From assembly GCA_023055355.1 (NCBI GenBank), contig JALJCS010000015.1:13436501-13500500 (forward strand): a stretch of 64,000 nt of DNA, written 5' to 3'. Made by a program: the position numbers and the translations under genes. This DNA comes from Agelaius tricolor. Lineage: Eukaryota > Chordata > Aves > Passeriformes > Icteridae. This document shows, in pieces, positions 14,809 to 23,383 of this stretch. Positions within the stretch are counted from its first letter, which is position 1. Each line of letters starts with the position of its first letter. A model generated the notes under the pieces. The model was given only the letters and a program-made list of their open reading frames with translations, made no database searches and had not been told where the DNA came from.

Positions 14809-16535
14809 GATACTTTTTTTCAGATAAAAAGCGCAGGAGTTGTATGTAACTGATGGTATATTTGTACTTGGAGCTAGCTTCTGAGGTCTGAATCTTTTAA
14901 GTATACATTGATATTTCCGGGGACTGAATTAGCATTCCTCAATAAGATCACTCATCAGGACTACTTGTGTGAATGAGAGCTGCAAGGTTTCTGGATAGCA
15001 TTTGTATAAAAACAGGAATGTTCCTGAAGTGCTGTAAATGGAACTGCTTTAATTGTCTATCCAAGTCCTGCATCTGATGGCAGTAGCTGAATGAAATGAC
15101 ACTTGCATGCAATCAGTTGCATGTCTGAGCTTGAATGCTTAATGCAGAAGATTAAGCTCAGTTTCACCAAGACCAAGCAATGACTGATTTTCCTACACAG
15201 AGTAATCAAGACCTTGCCTCTAACCAGCACTCCTGGATTGTGGCTGGAATAATTTAATTCCTACTAAATCATCACCCTTGATGTTGTGGAAATAGGAATA
15301 GTAAAGAGCTGACGGATCCTTGTCATCATCAAGTTCCAAGCCAGGGGCAGCTTCTCTGTCTCATTTTTGGCACCATTTCACCCTTGCCTGAAGGACAACA
15401 TTGCATAGCTTCAGTTTTGTGGCTTTTCAAGGTTACTGGTGCACCTGCTGAACCACCCATGCTGTTCCATATTTCTTACTGGGGAAAGAGGATAGATGTT
15501 GGCTTCTTCCCTGCTTTCATTCCTGTTCCATTAGGTTCTCCCATCACCATCAGAGGACGAATATCTGCACTACCATACAAACAGAAATCTGATCAGATGA
15601 AGGGGAAGAAAATAGCCCATCATTATGTAAACCTGTCCCCAACAACAAAAATACCCATGAGGGAATCTGTACTGATTTCCTCTCAATGATCAGCAGCAAA
15701 AGAGTTAATAATTTCTATTCTGATTTTTTATTTGTAGGCCCACAAGTCTTTTAATTACTATGTGTCTCTGAACCATTAAAAAATGGAAAACATGGACACT
15801 GCAAAGACTCCTCAGAGCTGGGAGTTGAAAGTCATTGCAGAAAAGAGAGAGAAGCTCACACCACATTAAGGGTTATTGACAAGTGCTTTCTCACTTTGAG
15901 TAACCATAACTTGGGACCCTTTGCAAACTTAGGTAATGTCCTGTTTAGGCCACACAATAAATGTCTTTTCACAATAAGTAGTAGAAACCTTTACTTAATA
16001 TTTAAAAACACTTTATTGTGCAGAAACTGATGTGGATCCTCAGGAAATCATTGGTTTGAACCACAGTATTGAGCAGTGCTTCCATTCAGCTGCTGTCTTC
16101 TGGGACTGGTAGACAGACCAGCCCCAGGACCTCCTCCAGCCCTGGTACATGCAGTTCTCCTCAGCTTCCCCTGCAGATCTTCTCTCTGGCATTTGTCACT
16201 TTCCTCAGAATACATCCCGTTCTTGTCTCTGTGGCATGACAGACCTGAACAGAAACTTTCTAAGGTTAGTTCCAAGTACTTTGAAGACAAGCTGTTGTAT
16301 CTCTCTGCCATGAAATGTGTTAACCCCATAAGCCCTAGCCCCAAAACTTCACCCAATTTCCAGACAGGAGCTGTCAGTGACTCCCAGGTACTGTAGTTAT
16401 CATTGTCCACCAGACAGACATGAAAAACTAACAACAAAAGAAGGGTTTTCTGCATTTCTCTAGACTTCATCAGACTGTCCAACTTACTTCTTGACACCAA
16501 TTATATTGCAGGTCATATTCTTATCAACAGATCAC

Positions 16536-16551
16536 TTTTTTTTTTTTTTTT
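16536..16551 (-). repeat. Poly(T) tract, 16 nt
   Basis: An uninterrupted T run in intergenic DNA, with no recognisable retrocopy attached. Confidence 0.85.
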
Positions 16552-17424
16552 GACTCTTGGTGTCTCATTCTTGTCTTATAGCCAATTTTCTACACAACAA
16601 ATCCACCCTAGACCATCTCTTCACTTAATACTCATCTCTACTTCTGCAAATCGCTGGTCAAATTCTAAGGTGCTTCCTCATTTGATTTGCTGGACTAGAA
16701 CATATTTGTGGGGTATGGAATGAGTAAGAGTGAAGTGAGGATATTTGCAATTTAACCTAGTATCTGTGCATTTCATTAATCCTTCCTCCATCAACCACTT
16801 AACCTTTATGGGCGTTCTTATTGCTTCTCATTGTATTGATTTCTGTCCATTTCTCCAATTTAGTGAGATCATGCAGTATTTTAAACCTGTCTTCCACTAC
16901 ATAACTAGGTTTAGCTGGGGGGTAATTGACATCAATTTAAAGAATGAAAAATTAAGCTGAATATCCGGGCAAAACTTCCTAATGGTGAGATCTGCTAGAA
17001 TGCATCGCTATCTCCGTGGGATTGGTGGCCGTTCCATTAGCATGTACATTAAAACCACACTGAAGGAATATAAGATTATAGATTGGACAGAGCAACCCTG
17101 AGGTAGGAGGGGAAAGATGAGCTGCAAAGTTTTGCAGCTTTCCTCCTATGACCACATCATTCTGGGCTTGCCCCACTCCCTCCTCATACCACCCACCAGT
17201 TCTCTGAGGATGTGCTGATCCTGCAATATCAACTAATGACGGGGATGGAACCAATGTGGTATTCCCTCCAATACCACTGCAACCTCTGGTGTGGTGGTGG
17301 GAGTGTCGTGGCAGCTCTGAAACTTTCTCAAGGTCCATGGAAGAGTTTTCTCACCCCTCTTTGCAACCTCCTGGCAAGCTGTGGGAACAAACATTTCAGT
17401 AAGATCTGTTTCAATAAGAAAAGA

Positions 17425-17677
17425 AACAATGGTTTTACACTAGAAGAGGGTAGATTTAAATTAGATATAAGTAATAAATGCTTGCTTTTGAGGGGGGTGA
17501 AGTACTGCAGGTTCCCAGAGAGGTGATGAATGCTCCATTCCTGGAAACATTCAAGGCAAGACTGGGGAGGGCTCTGAGCAACACGGCCCAGTTGAAGTTG
17601 TCCCTGCTCCCTGCAGAGGGCTTGGACTAGATGGCTTTGAAAGGTCCCTTCCACCCCAAACTGTTCTGTGATTCTAG
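17425..17677 (+). mobile_element. CR1 LINE 3' end, sense
   Basis: The sequence follows the CR1 3' region in order: AATGGTTTTA and AGAGGGTAGATTTAAATTAG, then GGTTCCCAGAGAGGTGATGA, CTGGAAACATTCAAGGCAAG, GACTAGATGGCTTTGAAAGG, TCCCTTCCACCCCAAACTG and a terminal TTCTGTGATTCTAG resembling the 8-bp CR1 tail repeat. It is 5'-truncated, as is usual for CR1, carries no intact ORF, and is moderately diverged. Confidence 0.93.
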
Positions 17678-18210
17678 GAGGAAGGCCAGAGCACTCTACA
17701 AGCCCTTGAGCTGGGTAGCAGAGCCCTGATGGTGATGTGTGCTGGAAGGCTCATCTGTCCCCAGTCTGGAAGCACCCAGGATAAGACAACACACGTGAGA
17801 TCACAAAGCTGTCATCTACCCTGCAATATCACTTTGGCACAGTCTTTTTCAATGGCACCCATTATTTCTGTTACCATCCTTCACTTCTTAAAGAAATTAC
17901 TATCTGATTAACTTTCCTAGCACAATGTTTGAAAACTAATTGCAGAAAGAAGCGGGGTTTTGCTGAGGCACAAATCAGATACAGGAGAATGAAGACTTCT
18001 GCTTAAAATACACTGCTGACTCTTGGGTTTGGGAGAGAGCAGACTGAGCAGAAACAGACGAGTTCTTTATGCACCTTGATGAAACAGTTTAATTGCAGGA
18101 ATAGCCAGAAAGAAAGTTCCTCCTCTCCACCTTTAATGGAGAGGTTCTCTCATTTACAAGGGGAAAAAAAAGAAGCCTATTTTCATCTGAAGTTGTTACT
18201 ACCAGCAACC

Positions 18211-18235
18211 AGTCCTCTTTTATTAAAAGAGGACT
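18211..18235. repeat. Perfect 25-bp palindrome
   Basis: The arms AGTCCTCTTTTA and TAAAAGAGGACT flank a single central T. All 12 pairs are complementary. The flanking bases do not extend it. Confidence 0.95.
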
Positions 18236-20441
18236 TCTGTCAGCTCCTGAAAAAGGGAAACATCTTTTTCAGCAACAAAACCCAATATATTTATCTCAAA
18301 AGCCAAGTAGGCTGGAATGCATTTTGTTTGGTGGAGGAGGCAACCTTTTTTCTTTCATGTTCATGAAATTCATCTGCCATGAATAAGCAGATTTTTAAAA
18401 AAAATTAAATTTCCCTCTAAGAAAATTTTGAAAGAAACGTTTCCACCAGCTCTGCTCAGTTAGCAGCAGGAAAAAAATGGCTCAGAAATGGCTCAATTTC
18501 ACAGCTGCTCCCCTGAATTTTTCTAAGAGCTGAGAGAGCGAGGAGAAGACTTGCCAATTTCTGATTTTCCCTTAAGAAAGAAATTAGCAGATTATTGTGT
18601 AGCAATGGGGATGTTCATGGGACAAAGGGCTGACTGCAGACTCCACACTGGTCAAGAAGAAGAGAAATAATTTTCTCCATGGCAGGAGACTCGGGCTACA
18701 AATTTGTCAGATAACGAGTAGCCAGAGGCTGATACAAAAGACTAATTCTCTTAGTAAAACCCTTGGAGAGTTTCCCAATATGAGTCCAAGGCTGGCAAGC
18801 TGCTGGAGGAGACGGGAAGAAAAAGCAGCCATCTCATGAGGACACTGCCTCTGGATTTCTTCATTGTGTTTTTTCTATATGGCACTTTTCGTAATTCCCT
18901 CTGGCTAGAACCATTGCAATGAAACTTATTGATTGAAATTCTGATCCTATTGATTTTACACATGAGATTTGTGTGAATATGAAAGAGCAGGAACTGCTCT
19001 GTAACCACACCCATCTCCATTTATTCCCTGCTGAACACATGCTGTAGGCTTGCTTGTCCATCTCAGTCCCCTGAACTTCCAGAAATAAATTACTCAAAAT
19101 TCAAATACACTGCACCTGTTAACTCACAAATGGGTAGTAAATATCACTGGTCATTGAATACACTGAGTTACCTTATGCTTTCTTTTGTCTGCTTTTCTTT
19201 CATACCCCCTCTTTACCTCGTTAACCTGATGTCCTGTTTTTCCCTTTTGTTTCAGAAGTCAGGAGGGAAAATGGGAAGAACATGCTCTGTGAGGAAGACA
19301 GAATGGGAAACAGCACTGGGAGGAGATGATGGCTGCCTGAAAGGAAAGTGCCTGTGACTTCATGCTTCAAATACTCTAAGTGCTATCAGAAATTATATTT
19401 CTACCCCTAAGGAAATAGTCCTGGACATGGGATCTGGTGAACTCAGGAGAGCAGGTACGACAATCACAGAGGAGGCAGTGAGCAGAGGTCCCAAGTGGAA
19501 AACCCACAGAGTGTAAGCACTGGTCACCCACACCCAACAGCATGAACAGCAGCCCCCTGCCTTCCCCAAGGCCTGCGGGGCAGCCCTGCACTTCCTTCCC
19601 ACAGCACAGGGATTTCCTGTCAGGCCTCCTGTAGCTGGGTGCTTTTTGGCAGAGAGGTGGAGTGGCTTTTAGAGGCAAAATCAGCAGCCTCAGCATTCAC
19701 ATCTACTTCCGAACAACCAAACCTCCCTTTGCAGATTTCTTGTTTACTGAAATGGTGGGTGTCCTTTCCATGGATCAGGTAACAATCCTTGATTATCCTC
19801 ATTTTAGTTTGATGCATTTTACCTCACTGTGCTCAATACTTCTTTCCTCTCTAGATCTTTTTATAGCTAGATTGTCACGTATCAATCAATGTTATGGATT
19901 AAAGTTGAGTATATTGTGACTTGTCCAGGCCTGTAGGAAAGCATTTTAAACAAAGTTCAATTTATTTTATTTTCCTTGTTGACACTTGTTTTCTTCTCTC
20001 TTTTCCAACCTTGTGAAATGGCAAAACCTGCCAGGAAAATTGTGGGACTTTAATTCACTAGAATTCTTAAATCACTGTTAGATGTAATGGAATGGTTATG
20101 AAAAGAAGGCAGGTCATCTGGTGAGGTCTGTGACCGCACTGCAGCACAAAAAACCCAAACCATCTGTTAATTACACTGATGGAAAACATAATCCAACATG
20201 GTGCTGAAACCTGATGCTTTGCACGGAGCATGTAAACGATTCACGTTGCAAGTGTTGATCAAAGTCCCTGAACAGTGCGGAGCTCCCAAAGGGCTCCTGG
20301 CAGGTCAGGTCACATCCATGGCGTTGTGGGGTGGGGGCAGGCGCAGGGTGTGGGTGCAGGAGCTGTGGGGACCCTCAGGGCACGTGGGGAGCCAGGGGCC
20401 CCACAGTGCCTGGGGCAGTGCCAGGGGAGCCCAGTGCCCAC

Positions 20442-20493
20442 GGACACACACTGCTGTCACAGCCCCAGGTGACACACTGCTGTCACAGCCCCA
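20442..20493 (+). repeat. Short direct duplication next to a CR1 end
   Basis: ACACACTGCTGTCACAGCCC is followed by CAGGTG and then by a second copy ACACTGCTGTCACAGCCCCA. It lies about 30 bp from the 3' end of the antisense CR1. Confidence 0.85.
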
Positions 20494-20520
20494 AGCACTC
20501 TGCTCTGCACTGCACCATTC

Positions 20521-20940
20521 CTACAGAATCGTGGGATGGCCTGAGATGGAAGCGACCCACAAGGATCATCGAGTCCAACTCCTAGCCCTGAACAGGACAT
20601 CCCCAAGAGTCACACAATGTGCCTGAGAGCCTTGACAAAATGCTTCCTGAAACCTGCCAGGTTTGGAGCTGTGATCACTGCCCTGGGGAGCTCTAGTGCT
20701 CAAGCACACTCTGGGTGAAGAACCTTTTCCTAATACCCAGCCTAATTCTCCCGGGGCACAACTCCAGCCGTTCCCTCGGGTCCTGTCACAGCAAGAAGAG
20801 ATCGGTGCTGCCCCTGCACTGCCCCTCCCGAGGAAGCTGCAGCCCACCATGAGCTCTGCCCTCAGTCTCTTCTCCAGGCGAACAAGCCAAGTGCCCTCAG
20901 CCACTCCTCGTACGGCTTCCCCTTTAGACCCTCCACCAAG
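20521..20940 (-). mobile_element. CR1 LINE 3' end, antisense, abutting the GNAO1 CpG island
   Basis: Read on the minus strand this is a 5'-truncated CR1 tail. On the + strand it begins CTACAGAATCGTGGGATGG, continues GATCATCGAGTCCAACTCC, GGACATCCCCAAGAGTCACA and TCTTCTCCAGGCGAACAAGC, and ends GGCTTCCCCTTTAGACCCTC, all in the order of an inverted CR1. It is the longest CR1 fragment in the window, about 420 bp. Its inner end coincides with the start of the CpG island and lies about 700 bp from the GNAO1 start codon. Confidence 0.93.
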
Positions 20941-21180
20941 GCAGACCCCAGCTCTGAGTCCCAGGGAACGGGGGGCAGCAGCCCAGGCCGCGGCCTCTCC
21001 CGTCCGGGGACAGGCGAGGGGCCGGGCACCGGGGCCGCGACCCCCGCCCGTGCCGAGCGAGCGGCCCCGCCGCGAGCAGCGGGCGCGGGCCCGGGTGGGG
21101 CGGCCCCGAGCATGCGCGAGCCGCGCGCGTCACGGGCGAGGCCGGCGGGAGCGCGCAGCCAGGCGCGCCCCCGCGCTCCT

Positions 21181-21215
21181 CCTCCCTCCCTCCCGCCCGC
21201 CCGCCCGCCCGCCGC
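21181..21215 (-). repeat. (CCCT/CCCG)n tract with G-quadruplex potential on the minus strand
   Basis: The + strand reads CCTCCCTCCCTCCC followed by several CCCGC units. The minus (template) strand therefore has more than four runs of three G with one-base loops, a strong G-quadruplex motif, and the + strand is an i-motif candidate. It lies about 420 nt upstream of the start codon, within the promoter or leader. Confidence 0.8.
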
Positions 21216-21319
21216 CGCTCCCGCGCCTCCATTCGGCTCCGCCGCCGCCCGCCGAGGAGGGGACAGCGACAGTCGGGAGCACGGGAGAGGGACGCACCCT
21301 CCCCCGCCGCCAACCCGTT

Positions 21320-21370
21320 TCCTCCTCCTTCTCCTCCACCTCCTCCCCCGCCTCCGCCTCCGCCTCCCGG
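21320..21370 (+). repeat. CT/CCG-rich polypyrimidine tract in the leader
   Basis: This stretch repeats TCCTCC and CCGCCT units with almost no purines except isolated G and A. It is a low-complexity element of the GC-rich leader and could form purine-strand secondary structure. No coding content is inferred. Confidence 0.7.
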
Positions 21371-21582
21371 CCGGGAAGAGCTCGCCGTGCCCGCTGCAGC
21401 CCCGCTGGATGCACTGAGCGCTCGGGCGCGGGGAGAGAGGGGCAGGAGGGAACCGGGAGCCCCGCCGCGGAGGCGCTGTGCTACCCGGAGCCTCACGGCC
21501 ATTTGCTTTAATTCTTTTATTGCCCCCCGGCCGCCTCCTCCTCTCTGCCCGCGGGAGCCAGCCGAGGCGGCGGGGGCTGCAT

Positions 21583-21630
21583 CCCCCCTCCCCCCTTTTT
21601 TTTTTTTCATTTTTTTTTTAAATTTTCATC
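21583..21630 (+). promoter_or_regulatory. Pyrimidine then T-rich segment immediately 5' of the GNAO1 start codon
   Basis: A C-rich tract runs into 12 T (21,596-21,607), then CA, then 10 T (21,610-21,619) and AAATTTTCATC, ending in GCCGCC before the ATG. It is the only AT-rich stretch of the leader. If transcribed it gives an unstructured U-rich landing zone before the start codon. It also resembles a 3' splice-site pyrimidine tract, but no AG follows before the coding exon. Confidence 0.6.
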
Positions 21631-21636
21631 GCCGCC

Positions 21637-21754
21637 ATGGGATGTACCCTGAGTGCTGAGGAAAGAGCCGCCCTGGAGCGGAGCAAGGCCATCGAGAAGA
21701 ACCTGAAGGAGGACGGGATCAGCGCGGCCAAAGACGTGAAACTACTCCTGCTCG
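21637..21754 (+). CDS. GNAO1: GNAO1 coding exon 1 (G protein alpha-o, residues 1-39 plus first base of codon 40)
   Basis: This exon encodes the N-terminus of the Go alpha subunit, a membrane-anchored GTPase that couples neuronal receptors to ion channels and adenylyl cyclase. The translation opens [20 protein letters not shown] and ends KDVKLLLL, followed by the first base of a Gly codon. Gly2 is the myristoylation site and Cys3 the palmitoylation site. The following helix is the alpha-N helix that binds G beta-gamma, and VKLLLL is strand beta-1. The sequence matches alpha-o as I know it, whereas alpha-i1 has AEDKAAVERSKMID at this point. The start codon lies in a strong context (GCCGCCATGG). 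The exon ends at the donor G|GTGAGA after 118 coding nt, a phase-1 junction. No base changes, frameshift or missing residue is visible. Confidence is very high for the gene and for both boundaries. Confidence 0.97.
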
Positions 21755-21838
21755 GTGAGAACCCGCCGGTCGCCCCCCATCGCCCCCCTCCTCCTCCTCT
21801 TCCCCCGTGCTTATCCCACCTCATCTCTCTTCCAACAG
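21755..21838 (+). other. GNAO1: GNAO1 intron 1, 84 nt, in frame and stop-free
   Basis: This very short intron separates exons 1 and 2. It starts GTGAGA, has a C/T-rich body and ends in a long pyrimidine tract and CAACAG. CTTAT near 21,810 could serve as a branch-point region, though that is a guess. Its length is 28 codons exactly, and the GNAO1 frame runs through it without a stop. The encoded segment is proline-rich, with five consecutive prolines near its middle, and ends Thr-Gly, so the full GAGESGKS P-loop is regenerated directly after it. The two splice sites are otherwise normal, and removal is expected to be the default. Confidence 0.93.
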
Positions 21839-21881
21839 GAGCCGGAGAGTCGGGAAAAAGCACCATCGTGAAGCAAATGAA
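21839..21881 (+). CDS. GNAO1: GNAO1 coding exon 2 (P-loop exon, rest of residue 40 to residue 54)
   Basis: This 43-nt exon completes Gly40 and encodes [13 protein letters not shown] plus two bases of Lys54. With Gly40 it forms the Walker A/P-loop GAGESGKS that binds GTP phosphates; Ser47 coordinates Mg2+. The acceptor is a pyrimidine-rich TCTCTCTTCCAACAG and the donor is AA|GTAAGT, close to the ideal U1 site. The small exon with this phase fits the conserved Gi/Go exon structure. If the donor is not used, translation stops at once, because TAA inside GTAAGT follows Lys54 (21,883-21,885). The next exon, which should start with the third base of Lys54 followed by IIHEDG, was not seen downstream. 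Confidence 0.97.
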
Positions 21882-21917
21882 GTAAGTCCCGCGGGGGGAG
21901 CGAGCGAACGGCGGTGC

Positions 21918-21940
21918 GGGGCGGGAGAGCGGGGCGGGGG
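21918..21940 (+). other. G-quadruplex motif just after the exon 2 donor
   Basis: Four G runs (GGGG, GGG, GGGG, GGGGG) separated by loops of 1, 5 and 1 nt lie on the sense strand, 36 nt past the exon 2 donor. Intronic G runs near donors are known binding sites for hnRNP H/F and can aid recognition of small exons. Exon 2 is only 43 nt, so a splicing role is plausible but inferred. Confidence 0.65.
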
Positions 21941-22139
21941 CTCGCGGAGGTGAGCGAGGGCCGCGGGCGCCATGTTTACCTGAGGGGACCGCGCAGGCAC
22001 AGCGCGGCGGGGCCGCCGCCGCTCCCGGCGCTGTCCAGGGCCCGCTGGTGCTGAAGCGGCGCCCCGCGGCCTCGCCCCCGGCGGCCGTGCAGGGAGGCCG
22101 GCAGCCCACCTTCCCCCTCGGCGCAGATGTCCCCGTGCA

Positions 22140-22420
22140 GCGAACCGCTGTCACTTAAGCTTAATGTCGGGGTGTTATCTGCCGGCTCTGCGGATTTAAA
22201 CCAAGGCTCCCTATCGCTGAAAGCCCCTTTTATTGAGCTGGTACCTTCTTCTTTTAATTAATGAACGACGAGCTTGGCCATTCATCTCATTCAAACCTCT
22301 CCTGCTCTGGGATCCGAGTCTCCCTCTGGTACTCGGCGCTGCTCCTCGCTGGGGCTTCCCACACCCTTTTTCTGTGTTTAATTAGATGTAACCGTGTAAT
22401 AAACAGCAGCGAAGAGCCCC
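22140..22420. promoter_or_regulatory. Candidate intronic regulatory block just after the CpG island
   Basis: Composition turns sharply AT-rich after the CpG island. CTTTTAATTAATGAACGACG (around 22,252) has overlapping homeodomain sites, and ATTAGATG and GTGTAATAAAC follow. Its position 300-500 bp downstream of exon 2 fits a promoter-proximal intronic enhancer. This is inference from composition and motifs only. Confidence 0.3.
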
Positions 22421-22589
22421 ACCGCAAGGTCTCTTCCAAGCATCCCCGTGGCTCGTGTAAACGCACCCCGTAGGAAAGCAGGTGCAGGGAATGTGGAGGT
22501 ACCCCCGTGGTGCGACTATTCTCCCCCCTCCCATTTAAAAAAAAAATTTAAATACAATGAAATATCCCGTCCTCCCACCGCTACAAACA

Positions 22590-23010
22590 TGACGGGCTGG
22601 TTGGAGGCGGGCGCCATCACGGAACGAGCCTGGGCGCTGGTTCAGGGTCTGGATTTCAGCTGGGAGCGGTTGCCGCTTTGCGATGCTGGTGGTTGCAGAG
22701 GGATCCGTGCCTGGGAGGGGCCCCCCGGGACCGGGGTTGCTTAGCGAGGGGCAGAGGCTCAGAGATGGGTGTGGATGGGACGCGGGGAGCGGGGCGCAGG
22801 TTCCGGCGCGGGGACCCGGGGCTGCGCGGGCCGACGGGCGGCTCCCGGCGCGGCGTTCAGGCGGTTCGTGCTGGACAGCGCCCGGCGGGGGCTCGAACCG
22901 CGCTCGACTGCCTCCGGAGGGGCCGGGAGAAGCCTAAGGGGCTCCGGAATAAGCAGAGGGGCCCGTGCCCGTCGTAAGCTGCAGCCCTGAGCTCCCGTAG
23001 CCGCCCCGGG
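22590..23010. other. Second GC- and CpG-rich stretch in early intron 2
   Basis: After an AT-rich gap the sequence is again CpG-rich (for example GGCGCGGGGACCCGGGGCTG) up to the TG repeat. Open frames on both strands here reflect lack of AT-rich stops. It may be a shore or second lobe of the promoter island, or a secondary promoter. Confidence 0.5.
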
Positions 23011-23022
23011 TGTGAGTGGTGA

Positions 23023-23069
<47 letters not shown>

Positions 23070-23383
23070 TGGGTGTGCCTGTGTGTCTGTGAGTGTGTGC
23101 CTGTGTGTGTGTGTGTATGTGGGTGTGAGAGTGTGTGTGTGTGAATGTGGGTGTGAGTGTGTGTGTGTGTAGGAGTGTGTGTGTGTGAGTGTGTGTGAGT
23201 GTAGGAGTGTGTGTGTGTGAGTGTGTGTGAGTGTGTGTGTGAGTGTGTGCCTGTGTGTGTATGAGTGTGTGTGTGTGCGCCTGTGTGTGAGTGTGTGCCT
23301 GTGTGTGTATGAGTGTGTGTGTGAGAGAGAGAGAGTGTGAGTGTGTGTGAATGTGGGTGTGCATGTGCGTGTGCATGTGCGTG
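23011..23383 (+). repeat. TG-rich compound micro/minisatellite in intron 2
   Basis: About 370 bp of TG repeats interrupted by GAG, CCTG, GGTG and AGGAG spacers, with higher-order units of the type GAGTGTGTGCCTGTGTGTGT (repeated around 23,230 to 23,320) and a short GAGAGAGA run near 23,322-23,334. It alternates purine and pyrimidine, so it is a Z-DNA candidate. It lies about 1.1 kb downstream of exon 2. It explains the long minus-strand His-Thr frames, which are not genes. Confidence 0.95.

Larger units (their letters stand above)
1..17424. other. Intergenic DNA upstream of GNAO1, no recognisable gene
   Basis: Open frames here are short or overlap one another on several frames with no recognisable domain or splice structure, as expected by chance in sequence of this composition. 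The region has homopolymer tracts (2,269-2,289, 14,792-14,808, 16,536-16,551) and one AT-rich block with POU/homeodomain motifs (6,600-6,730). No tRNA, rRNA or protein exon was recognised. Undetected lncRNA exons are possible. Confidence 0.6.
17678..20520. other. Intergenic DNA between two CR1 fragments
   Basis: About 2.8 kb of unique sequence without a recognisable exon. It contains the 25-bp palindrome at 18,211-18,235, and close to its right end a short imperfect duplication at 20,442-20,493. A pyrimidine tract ending TTTCAG at 19,250-19,256 looks like a splice acceptor but has no supporting coding sequence. Confidence 0.55.
21112..21417 (+). other. Upstream ORF in the presumed GNAO1 5' leader (101 codons) ending with a nested ATG-CAC-TGA
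   Basis: An ATG at 21,112 opens a 101-codon frame rich in Arg, Pro and Ala that stops at 21,415-21,417, 219 nt before the GNAO1 ATG. The -3 base is A (favourable) and +4 is C (unfavourable). The last ATG of this frame, at 21,409, forms a two-codon uORF (ATG CAC TGA) on its own in weak context. Whether either is in the mRNA depends on the unknown transcription start; if initiation is downstream of 21,112 only the minimal uORF is included. The peptide resembles translated GC-rich leader rather than a known protein, so any role would be through translation control. Confidence 0.35.
20940..22120 (+). promoter_or_regulatory. GNAO1: CpG-island promoter and 5' leader of GNAO1
   Basis: G+C content and CpG density rise abruptly at about 20,940 and stay high through exons 1 and 2 into the start of intron 2. 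I see no canonical TATA box. Promoter-type motifs include a GC box GGTGGGGCGG at 21,094-21,103 (Sp/KLF type), an NRF1-like GCATGCGC at 21,110-21,117 and a CRE half site CGTCA at 21,128-21,132. These suggest initiation at dispersed sites between roughly 20,950 and 21,400, but no transcription start can be fixed from sequence. The leader is mostly GC-rich with long C/T tracts, then changes to T-rich sequence just before the start codon. Bidirectional output, as is common at such islands, is possible but not shown. Confidence 0.85.

Noticed and set aside
19130..19357. Possible exon after a TTTCAG acceptor
   Set aside because: There is a plausible acceptor and a 75-codon frame but no similarity to a known protein and no donor-supported exon structure.
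20696..21610. Open frames of 220-270 codons on both strands across the promoter
   Set aside because: They overlap the CR1 fragment and the CpG island and are open on several frames at once because stops are rare in GC-rich DNA. Composition is Arg/Pro/Ala/Gly-rich as expected for that.
21637..21881. GNAI family (GNAI1/2/3) instead of GNAO1
   Set aside because: Residues [20 protein letters not shown] and [12 protein letters not shown] are specific to alpha-o; alpha-i proteins differ at many of these positions.
21637..21885. Reading exon 1, intron 1 and exon 2 as one 82-codon gene
   Set aside because: Both intron borders are good GT-AG sites and removing the intron restores the canonical GNAO1 protein. 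The continuous frame is reported only as a retention possibility.
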